From Saturnia japonica (taxonomy: Eukaryota > Arthropoda > Insecta > Lepidoptera > Saturniidae): a DNA stretch of 64,000 nt. The stretch lies in assembly GCA_033032175.1 (NCBI GenBank), contig CM065304.1, positions 4,278,001 through 4,342,000 on the forward strand. The letters run 5' to 3'. Below are positions 13,501-25,500 of this stretch, piece by piece. The translations under genes and the position numbers were made by a program. The notes beneath the pieces are model-generated. The model made no database searches, was not told the DNA's origin, and was given only the letters and a program-made list of their open reading frames with translations. How positions within the stretch are numbered: position 1 is the first letter of the stretch; each line of letters starts with the position of its first letter.

Positions 13501-16500
13501 AGGGGAGGAATCGTTTTTCCTTATGCAGATTTTGGAATTTCGTGTCTACACGTACCGAAACCCCAGATCCTTCCATAAGTTGCGTGTTTTGTTTTAATAG
13601 TTTTTTATTATGATACGTGAGGTGTTCATTTACAAAAATCTGACCCACATCACCTAAAATACCTATATCAATATCAATGCTATTTAGTCCTCTTTGCTTG
13701 CGAACTTTACTAAGGAGTTCCTCCTTCTTCATAAGAGAATTCAATTTAACAATGATGGGCTTACAGAAAGTTACCGCTGAGTTCCTTTGTTGAATACGTG
13801 TAGTAAATTGGATATCGCCTTCGCTCAACTCAACACCTAGAAATTTTGCGATACTTATTACAATGTGAGGGAGTTTTCCCAACTTTCTTTCATCATCATC
13901 ATCATCATATCAGCTGCAGGACGTCCACTGCTGAACATAGGTCTCCCCCATAGATCTCCAGAGCGATCGATCTTGTGCGGCCTTTATTATGTCGTCTTTC
14001 CATCTAGTGGAGGGCCGTCCTACGCTGCGCTTTCCGGAGCGTGGTCTCCACTCGAGAACCTTTCTGCCCCAACGGCCGTCAGTTCTCTGAACTATGTGCC
14101 CCGCCCACTGCCACTTCAACTTGCTAATCTTTTTGGCTATGTCGGTGACCTTAGTTTGTCTACGGATCTCCTCATTTCTGATTCGATCTCGTAGAGAAGC
14201 ACCAAGCATAGCCCTCTCCATAGCTCGCTAAGCGACCTTGAGCTTTCTTATGAGGCCCACAGTGAGCGACCGCATCTCTGTGCCGTATGTCATCACTGGC
14301 AACACACACTGGTTTTTTGGATATATATATATATTGTATTTTATTACTTTCTTTCCTGTACACCAAATATTTTAATATCATTCAAATAATTAAATTTTTC
14401 GTTCTGTTTCTTATTCTCCTCTTCTAATACCTTTATTCTATTATCCAATTCCATCATAGATATTTTGACGCTGTCTTGCTGATCTGACATGAATTGAAAA
14501 CTCGGCTGTAGTGGCGTAATCGTAAGCAGTATCAGTGATGAAGAATGATAGACGACGGATGATAGTTAGTAGGTTCACTTGGTAGTTGTTAAATTAAATT
14601 AATTATTGAGGTAGGTATTGTGTTTGTGACGTGCAAACTAAACTCTAACGACCGATACATTTTTATGTGTATTGTGTGGACGGCGTTACAACGTATTTCA
14701 TAGCTCGGACTTCATGATCTGGAGACTTAGACCACCACAAGGTTAGTGAGAGTGTTCTGTCTTTGGTGTTGGTGACAGAGAATCCAGTGATGTAAGCCTA
14801 AACTACCGGTAGTTTGCGTCCTACCCTGCATACCATTGTGTCACCGTTATATAGCGGCAGAATTTACTAAAATTCTATGATCGCTGCTACAGGGCCAATA
14901 TTTTTCAAAATATTGTACGCATATGTACAATAACTTGTATTAATTTTACATTTTACTACTTGGCAAAGTTATTTCTTGTGTTTTTACTACTTCGTATCAG
15001 GGTTCACAACTTGAAGAAAGGCACATATCGTACCAGCGACATAAAATTTATCGTATTCGGATTAGCATTATCGTACTCACCGATTTCCGCTCTGGAGGAC
15101 CTTTTTTTAACTTGTCGAGTGAACCTTAGACTCGGAATTACCTTTTAATTATAAATTTATCGCACGATAGTCATGTGCGTACATGTACGATAATAATCGT
15201 ACGGTTGTGAACCTTGCTTGGTAGTATTATTAAGAACACCCGCTTCCAGTAATATTATTATTCACTACATATTATTATATTCAAATTCGCTATATATACA
15301 ATATGTATTAAAAACCCCGTCGGATCCGCGAAGATGTTATTAGTTATCGAGATTAGATTGTTTATGTTATCTATCTCAGACTATAAGTAAAAAAAATTAC
15401 CCATAATTAAAAGTAAAAAAAATTAGTTAAATGAGGAAACTTACATGACAATACAGACGGCGCGACGCAGGGTACCGCCATATTATGCAAACGTACCGCT
15501 GCGCCGAGCCGAGGCTGACGACGGTGTTATCACGTTTTAAAAATTTGCTAAATATTAGGGATACAAAAAACATGTCAATTTTAAATCGCAATAACATTCT
15601 TATTTTCATAGTAAGTTATATTTTGATGTTTTTTAGTAATATCATTGGGGTACCTATATACCCTTTTTACATTCGACGGGTTTTTTTATACATATTGTAT
15701 ATATCTTATACACAATCAATATACAAATATCCAATTTTATATTTTACCTTCAAAAGTTTTTTGCCAAAAGCCTTACAATATCCAGCGATATCCATTTTTA
15801 TTTGAAGCTCGTTGTCAATTGGCACGATTCTGGATGGGTCAGTTTGAAGCCATGGGTGTTTTAAAGCATCCGCGGCTTTCATTCGTTTATCTATGTTAAG
15901 TGTGAGTAATCGGTACAGGAAATCTTTTGCAACCAATGACACATCGTCGAGATATGGATTATCATAAATAAACAATGACAAGTTCATCTCCTTAACTGAA
16001 CCGCATATTGATGCCATCGGGATGGTTTGAGAAGAATCAGAAGGAGATTTGAATAAAAGGTTAATGTAAGGAAAACAACTATCATCATTTAAACGTAAGT
16101 CATTTATATTTGAGCACGTAGAAGATATAGAGGATTCAACACTTTCCTGATGGTATGAGGAGCCAGTGTCAATACTCCTAAATGAAAATGATGAAGAGGA
16201 ATCAGGGAAAATAGAACGTTCATGTAATGGGTCCTTGAATATTGGATTATTATTAATAAATGAGTCCCATGATTTCATCAAAAAGGGCAGCTTTCCAGTT
16301 AACCTTAAAAATATTGGTTTGTGTTAGTATATACTGAATATAAACAATACAAATATTTATAACAATGACGTCTTCGATCATTGTCTACACTTTTATCGGG
16401 GTTAAAAGAACTTTTACAATAATATTACTATTATTGTAATTTACAATAGTGTTGGAACTACTGAAGTTGTTAGTAACTATTTTACATAATAAAAAAGGTC

Positions 16501-19500
16501 AGTAGGTATCTATTTTTTTTTATCGTAGCATGACAATGTGACGGCGTTGTACCGGATGATGAGCACAGTGCAATCAAATAACAGCAGCGACCACCGTGAG
16601 ATCTAAACATATTTAGCGATTATTTTTTCCTACATCTATGACTTTTTTCTTTGTGCAAGATACTAATTTTGTTTAAACACTTTAAATGTGTTTACTCTTA
16701 CTTTAATCATATTTAAAACTCACCTTTAATGTGCGCGTAGCTCTCAATTTGGGTAAAAATACTAAACACGCCAAAATAATTATTTATAAGTTCCAAAATA
16801 ATGGCAAACCCGATCGAGTTTCGTGCTGGCTGTTTGAACGTTCATAAATGTCTTCTCGGGGCCAAATTTAATAAAGTATTTTTGATTTTGATAGTAGAAA
16901 CATTGTTACTGTTATCAACATCTATCGTTATAAATATAGCACAAGCATAACTAGAAAGTCAGTTTCACTTTAGGGTTTACCATGTACATCTTTTTATTCC
17001 TTAAATATGAGTTAGATAGTGCTGATACGCTATCCCACAACACAAATACATACGTTCTAAAGCGCGATTTAGTTTTAAAATAATTTGCACATCTCTTTCA
17101 GTTTCTTTTTTTTATTTTTGTTATGTGTTTTATATAAAATTAGTCAATATAAATTAACAATAACACTCACATTGTATAGATGACAAGCCCCAAATTCCAC
17201 ATATCAGAGGCACTCGATACCAAAGCCTCTCTGTACATTTCAGGTGAAACATAAAATGGTGTCCCAAAACCGCACTTCGTGGACAACCCACAGCCGCAAT
17301 TATAATGTTTTGATAGGTTAAAGTCGACTAATTTTATTTTTCTTGAATTAGGATGTTCAAATATAATATTATGTGGTTTTATGTCGAGGTGAGCAACGTT
17401 GTGTTCATTTAAATATGCTAGCGCCTCGCAGATTTGTTTAATGTAATACACCAGGGTCGCTTCATCAACACGGTTACCGTGTGATATACTATGGTAGAAC
17501 TCACCGCCCCACAGACTGCAAAATGAATAAAAGATTTAAATTTTAACTTCTTTGAAGATTTAATGCAACTGATTATGAATAGGTGATGAAAATCGGACAA
17601 AATTCTATTGTCGAATTGTCACACAAATTTTTGTAGCAAACTTGCAGAACTCATGCATTCCTATTTTTTATATTTATATTTTTATATTTCCTAAGATGGA
17701 AGCAAAACCTAAAGAGTTATTACCCCAGGATGGTACCCGCAAGGGAGAATCCCTCCCCGAGTTTAGCTCGGGCTGCCCCGCGTTTTCTTGCAATAATACA
17801 ACGACGACTTTGGCGAGCACAATGACGGACGATATTGCAAAAATGACGACAAAGGCAACCATAAATCGGACAACTGAGTCTCCATCTGTGGTTCTGGAGA
17901 GAGATCTGAAGCTTGACAAATTTGCGGTCAAGTTCTGGACCGACAGTTTCGGAAGGTCAGCATCTGTGGCTGGATCTGACAGCGAACATACGGACAACAT
18001 CCCTGTTACTAGTCATGAGAGTGCTCCGAGAATGCCTACTGAACTGAAGGTAAAACGGTCCAACATTTGGATTCGGACGAATAGCGAGTTAGACGTGGAA
18101 GGGGCGGAGCCCCCGCCAAAAATACTACGTCTACTAGGGGCAAATCCCAAAATCCTGAAAACTCAGCGAGAGCGAAGCACTCTGTTGCGGGGGTGGCGGA
18201 TGAAGACGACTTTGAGCGTTCTGTTGCTGAGCAGGTGGAAAAAAGCGGGGATGTTCTCCTAGGGTTTGATAGTGAGGGGTTCCCGGAGTACATTGAAAAC
18301 TTGGATCTGGAACGTCTCAGATAGCTTGCGGGAGTCAAGATAGCTGCTAGCTGCTATCCTTGAGGTGTGTAAGAAGTCTGGCCACCTCAAGGGTACCTTC
18401 GTAAAGCAGCTGAAGGATGCAGCAAGGACTCTGCAGGAAATCACCGCGACGGCGCTCGCGCGCACTGTTGCCAGTGAGACACTCGTTCTGCGGAGGGAGA
18501 CGCGGAAGCTCCGCGCTGAAGTCGAGGAGTTGAAGGCGGAAATTGTCACTCTGCGTGGCCTTGCTGTGGCACCACCTCTTCCGTCAGAACTGCAGCCGCA
18601 GCCGGAGTCTCAAAACGGAGAGCCTCAAATAATGCCACAGGCCCTCGTTGACGCGATGATGGATCACATGGGGAGGATGGAGCGGTCCCTCCGGGTGACT
18701 ATTGGGGAGGTAGTTTTCGCCCAAATAGAGGCTTTGGAGGACCGTCTCTTCCCCGCCAGGGTGATCCGTCCTCCCTTGGCTGCAGACAAAAGTCGTGTTA
18801 CCGGTCTAACACCATCAAAGCCTTCAAGGACCAAGACGGCGGTGCCGAAACCTGCCGTAATCAAACCATCGCCTCCTGTGAAGGGTACTATGTTGGAGGT
18901 GAGTCCCTTGGGGACTGAGGGGCCTGCACTTTCTGTGCCGACCTTTGCCCCTTCTCTTACTTCAGGGGCTCCTATTGAAGTGGGTTGGTCGACCGTAACC
19001 CGTCGGCGTCGCAAGAAGCGGCCAAAATCTATGGCTGCGGCAACAGCGGTTCTCGTTCCTCGTGGAGGACTGACTGGGGTTAAGCTGAGGAAGCTCCCGT
19101 CGGCACCGCGCTCGGCTGCAGTAGGGAGGGATCATGAGGGCTTAGCAGACCTCCAAATAGAGGATTTGTCGCTTCGGCAAACTGCCACGGGAGCCAGAAT
19201 TATTGAAATCCCTGGTGCCCGTGGTAGTGAGCAGGTTGATGGTCTAGCCAAAGTGGTTCATGAGGTACTAGGGGACATAGCCACTGTGGCCAGACCCATA
19301 AAGAGGGTTAACATCCGTATCGTCGGATTGGACGATACCGTATCGGAGGATGATGTCATCAAGGCAGCGTCGGCAATTGGTGGTTGTGACTCAGCCCTTA
19401 CCAGGGCTGGTGTAATATGACCTTACGGGAGAGGCAATGGATCTATCCATCTGTTGCTCCCTGTCGGCGCTGCCAGGACGCTGGTGGACGTGGGCTTCTC

Positions 19501-22500
19501 CGCGTTGGTTGGAGTGTGGCACGCGTCCGCATTCTACAGGCGAGGCCCTTAAGGTGTTTTAAATGCCTAGACGTGGGCCACATTCGGCCCGTTTACCAGT
19601 CGGAGGTGGACCGGGGACTACTTTGTTTCCGATGTGGACTACTTGGCCGCAAGGCGCAGGAATGCACATCTCCAAAGTTGCACTGTGCCTTGTGTGCCGA
19701 TGCCGGGAGGCCGGCGGACCATTTCATGGCGTGGGGCAAAGTATAGACCACCCGTCGAAAAGACGGGGAGTGCGCCTGCAGCGCCAAGACCCCTTTAGGG
19801 GTTGAGCGTAGACGATGGGCAGTAGGTGGGGGTGCTTAACCGCCTCTTTCCTCTGCCCTTGCTGAACCAAGGGGAGATGGGTCGGGGGGGCCGTCTTCCC
19901 ATTGCACTGGTTCAGCCGTCTGGGAGACAGTTGGGGTTGTACCAGACTGTCTCTCTTTAGCGCCAGGGCGACGTGGTTGATTGCAACTGCGAGCCCGCGT
20001 CGTCCCACTATGGTGGCAGATGGTACACTGTGGAGTTTTAGTGAGTAGGAGTCTCTCATAACCACTCGACAACCCGGGCGGATGTGTACCCATGACGGGT
20101 TTCGCCACGTTAAAAAAAAAGGGTGGAACATTATGTGAATGATAGTGATGTCTGGTAGTGACTCCCTCTCTGTACATCCACTAAATTATTAATGGACGTA
20201 ATGGTTACGTTAATAATAAAAATTGTCATTTTTGGTCTGAAGAGCTATCCGAAGAGTTTCAAGAGCAGCGTGTGTGTGTTTTCAGGTTTTGGAGTCACCG
20301 TTCCATATTTCTTCAAAAGCGAGGCCGGCCAGAACCTAACTGTTAATGGCGCCAAATATTACGTCATGATAATGGACTATTTCCTTTATAAAACTGAAGC
20401 CCGTAATCTCCAGATCATTTGGTGCCAGTACAACGGTACTCTTTGCCACACAGCCCGCGAAACTATGGATTTATTTCGAAAACAATTCGGGAAAAAGTTA
20501 ATTTCCTGCTTCGGACGGGGGAGTTGGTCGCCTAGATCGTGTGATATGACACCTCTAGACTTTTTCCTTTGGGTCTATTTAAAGTCCAAAGTCTACATAC
20601 ACAAACCGGGTATGACTGAGGAATCGGAAGCCGTCATTACTCGTGTTATTCCATACCACTTAAAATGCTCGGAGGCATAATCGAAAACTGGAATTTTAGA
20701 TTTGACCATGTTAACCGCAGTTACGGCCAACATATACAATAAATAATGTTTAAAAGATAAATGTAAAAACTAAGTCTTTTAGATAATAAAGAAAATCCGA
20801 TAAAATTGAATTTTGCTATATTTGTTTACTTTTCAATAAAGAAGTACCTCCAAATTAATCACCCTTTAAAAAAAAATTTAATTGTAATCACTGTTTTGTA
20901 AAATATCCATTGTTGGATTTGTACATTAGCTCGCATCGTGAGATGGCGAGATTGCGGGAAGGCCTGTGATAGGCGGGCGAACGGCAGGTGTACCGTCCAG
21001 CGCAGGCACTGCCTCTCCCCCCCCCCCCCCTCTAGCTCAACTGGACGGCTGGTGCGGGTTCCCAGTAGTCATCGTCGTGCGTTTGAGTACCGCACTTCTG
21101 CTTGTGATTTGGAGACAGTGATACCGCCCTCGCCTGACGAGATGAGTCTTCTTTTGTTTGTAATCAATTACTGCGTATCACAGCAATAGATTCGAAAGGG
21201 ATCGAGATTCGCGAAGATCGATTCTAGGGCCCAGCGTACGTCACGCGAATAGTACGTCGCGAACCTTCTCCACCAACCATTTTGCAGCAAGATATTTTTT
21301 ATAACAATATTTTTTAGGGAAATGTTAAACAAAGCGCAAAATCATAACATTTTTTATCATAGCATGGCTAAAGTGACTACCCTATCTGTACCTGATGATA
21401 AACACAATGCAATCCAACAACAGCTGTTACCACCAAAGGATCTACAATGTCGCAATTCGTCGCTGTCATGACTGCTTGTACAAATGTTCCTTTACCTTTG
21501 TATTGAATTAAAGTTAAACTTACAACTCTAAAACAATAAGAGCCTTATCTACTGCTTTAAATATACACTCCGCGAAGACAATATTCTTGTGTTTTAATCT
21601 GTTTAATAATGCATACTCGTGTTGCGTCTTTAGCGACATCTTTTTACTACCGTAGAGTAATTTTCCGGCAAAAAATTTATTTCTGTTTTCTGAATTTCTT
21701 TCACCCTGTGAACAATGTTTAACGTCATACACGAAATATATTTAACTCTATTAAGTTTTATGTCGTGAAAGTAAGCATCTAAAGTCCCATGGCATATTTC
21801 TTAAAGCGCGCAATATAAAAATGGCAAAATATGAAAATACAGTGTAAACTCTTTATAACGTTATCCTTTATAACGATAAACTCCCTATAACGTTGAAGTG
21901 AGCCCAACTTGGTTGGTTTGCGTTAAAACCCACATATTGAAACACTCTTTATAGCGATGCGCCATTCTCTATTACGAAGAAATGTGTAGGAAGACGATTC
22001 CACCACATATCTAGATATGAATAGAATACATAAAATAATACAAAACAAGTACTGGCATAGCAAAAAACGTCAGACAAAGTTATCAGACTATATGTGTAAA
22101 CAATAATTTATAAGCATTTATTATCTAAGACATACATATTAAAAATTCTTGTTAATTTGGTTGTTTTTTTGTTCACTTCATAGAACGATAACTTTCTATA
22201 ACGGCAAAAAAATTCTCAGTCCCTTGAGTTTCGTTATAAAGAGTGTACTCTGTATGATAATGGCATTGCAAAACGCTGACAGTTAGAAGAATCATGTAAG
22301 CCCGTAGATTATCTCGTTATAGTAACTAGCGATCTCCTTAAGGTCGAAATTCAACCAGCGACTTTTTGATCATAGACTATTTTCCTGTTTTACATTTGCA
22401 GTATTCATGAACCTAAACAATGAGTATTATCTACATCACTTGCTGTCACTTTACGTTGAGTGATAATGTCAATATTTTGAGGGGTCTAAGTGCAATGGCA

Positions 22501-25500
22501 CAGGTCGGTTTAGGATTCGCAATATTAATTTATATTATTTAATATATTAGTACAAGATATTATAGGTAAATTTTATCTTTCTACATTCCTTATCCATATA
22601 AACTTTAACCATGCCAAATCTCAGTCTTTCGTGCACGCAAGGCGCTTAAAAAGGTACCTACCGAAAGCTTTTACTTCATGTTTTAAATATATAGATGAAA
22701 TTAAACCTATTCAATTAAAGTATTTATCCAACGATTCTACATGAGCAGCCTATGGGCTAATTTCAATCAAAATACTATTATCGCCTTGCGTATACAATAC
22801 AATAATAAATTTAGAGCATTATTGAGACTGCCGCGATTTCGTAATTCTGTAACCTATCTGGAATAATAATAACCCATGTAGTACTAAATAAGATCCTACT
22901 TTGCATCCTTAGGTAGTAAAAATGCAATAAACTTCTAACATCATATTATGGTTCTCGAGCTGAACAGTCACGACAGTGAGGGATATTATGATTAGAACCA
23001 CTAAGCAGATGGAAATATGTATTAATCTTCTTAATTTCAGTTTTCAGAAAGCTCTTTTCATAGAGTATGGTGATGCTCACTAAAAACAAACTCGGCTATA
23101 TATATGATCCATTATTATTAAATCCATTAAATTAAATTACTACCAGCGGAGATATCTCGTGTTGCAAAAATGGGCAAAATTCAGCAAATAAGCGCTGTTT
23201 CGGTTTATTTAAACAACTAGCCGGATTATTAAGTAGGGGCCAGTTTCCCTGGTCGATCACAACATATGCACAATGACACGGAATAATAGAATGTAGGAGA
23301 AAAAAGTACTCACCAGACAACAGCTTTTACGAACTTTGGAGGCCTCCTTTTGTGGTCACTTCTGTATTAGCACGCACCTTGCACGCTTACTAATCAAGTT
23401 TAGCGATAAAAGTTTATTATAATATTTAATTATTAGTGCAGTCACTTTCAGTGTTCGCCGTTGTAATTTAAAAAAAAAACTGACCTCGGTGAAAGTTTGG
23501 GGTGGATAAGGATAGATAGATAGAAGAAAAAGGATGGATGATGTATCATTGTGCATATGATTGACATAAGCGCATTTTAGTTTAAACATCATCTTAGTGG
23601 TATATTTTGTTTATTAATTGTTTTTTTTATTAAAACGTGACGTCATCATTCAATAGATATACGCAGTACAGTGTTATATATAAGCGTGACTCTGTACTAA
23701 GCGTTAAAATGGTTGATTGAAAAATATATAGGTGCTATAAAGTTAAAAACATTCATAACTGAAATGTGGTTGCCTGGGAGAATAGATACATAGATTAGAA
23801 CATTGGTAAAATAATTACTTAACCTACCTCTACTGCAACAACAGTTCCCAATGATCCGGTTCCTATAATCTTGATGGTTAGACTATATAATGAGCTGAAT
23901 CTCTCAAAATCTGTGTAAACAATTCTTTTATCATTTACTTTGAAAAATGTTTCCCAGTGTTCTTGTTCAACTTTGCGCATATCTGTAATAAAATTAACAG
24001 TTTAATGTATGCTTAAAGAAGTTACCTATATAGTTATGCTCAATGATATTTTATAAGTAGATACGACATGGACGCTCTTGTATCATGGTATCGTGAATGA
24101 ACGGCAATTGCCCTCAGATCACTTTCGACTTGATACCGGTGTGAGCGAGAGGAAACCTTTGTCCTTTTTTAACAACAGAGTTTCCGCCTTACGCTGTGAT
24201 TTGCTATCCCTTTTCTTACAACATGCTGATAATATTACTTGTGCCGTTTTCAAATAGCTTTTAATGGGAGTATAACGCGTCTATTTGTAAAACTTCGATA
24301 GTAATACAGTAGAAAGGGTTCTGTATACGAATATGTACACTAGCTGCACCCTTTGGGTCCGCTCGCATTTGTTACTCAGAAATTATTTTCATCCAATAAT
24401 TTTATTTTTACTCATGGTATTGATAATTCATATAACATATCAATTAGGAAATGACATATATTACTCGTGTATAATTAAAAAAAACACATATAAAGGTCTT
24501 TTTGCGATCTTTAAAAGTATTATTGGTCTTTCTTATATTCTATCACTTGACCTGAAAAATAAGCTTCCTGTATACAATATACCTTATGAATCAATCAAGC
24601 CGTTTTTGAGTTAAACCTGAACATACAAACAGACAGACAGGCAAACAGACAAATAATTTTTAATGGCATATTCGCCATCGGTGTCATTTATATGGGGGGT
24701 GGATATCGGAGAGTTTGAAATAAAAAAATATATGTACAGACAGAATTACAGATTGAATAATATAGATAAGTAACAATTTAACAGCCTCCTATTTAGTTGT
24801 ATGGTGTTTGAGAGTCTCCCTGAGCTAGGAGTTGTACCTAATGAGCACACTCCTGGGTTTACGCACAAAGTACCTAGTAAGTACCTACCGATTCAGAAAT
24901 TACGAAAAATTATTGAAAAATATATTGAAAATCTTTAGCTGTGCTAATTTCTAACATTTCTAATATTTTTTTTTCTATTTTATTATTTAATAAAATTAGC
25001 ATCTTTAATATTAATGAATTTCGTATGTATGTAATTTTATACAAGCTTAATGCCACAAGGTATTTTCTTCCAGCTAACCAGCTGTATAGAAAGACAAATG
25101 AAAGTACCCTTGCACGTAGTGCAAATAGAAAATTTTGTTAAAAAATAAACAAAAATAATACTTAGCCATAATTGTTTCATAAGTACTCTTTATTAAAAAA
25201 ACCATAGATTTTATTATTTATACTACATCTATGGAAAAAATAATAATATTTACAACTTCGTTTATTTCAGTGGGGTTCATGATGCACCAATTGCTTACTT
25301 CTTAACTGTTACATACATACATACATAAATCACGCCTATTTCCTAACGGGGTAGGCAGAGAGACCACATCCTTACACCTGCTACGATCCTGGCTTACCTC
25401 TTTCACTTCTTCGACATTCATTAATCTTTTCATGCATGCTCGTCGGTTTAGAGTACTCTTGAACTTACCTTTCTTCAGAAGGTCTCCGATTTCATTGATA

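Larger units (their letters stand above)
11345..14490 (-). pseudogene. Degenerate CR1/Jockey-group LINE with Baculo_FP-type ORF1
   Basis: On the minus strand, ORF1 starts at 14490 (MSDQQDSVKISMMELDNR, coiled coil) and continues after a nested insertion at 13881 with a domain like the FP-type ORF1 of insect CR1-like LINEs (VRKQRGLNSIDIDIG; IFVNEHLTYHNKKLL). An internal deletion runs straight into endonuclease remnants (ILLLGDLNLPH; LDLVLCKTDVEV). The EN-RT linker follows (12815-12482), then RT motifs YIDYSKCFDHINHDILL, GIPQGSHLGPLLFNIYV and YADV, where the second catalytic Asp is lost. The 3' part of the RT is missing. Confidence 0.82.

Noticed and set aside
15445..15514. GC-rich stretch on the minus strand with an acceptor-like CGTCGTCAG and a GTAAGT donor, a possible extra exon between exons 11 and 12.
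   Set aside because: Its 70 nt would shift the frame of the last two exons, and without it the coding length is an exact multiple of three. It may still be a repeat relic.
19724..20131. 135-codon minus-strand frame.
   Set aside because: Lies in the GC-rich 3' part of the R1 remnant, where long chance frames are expected.
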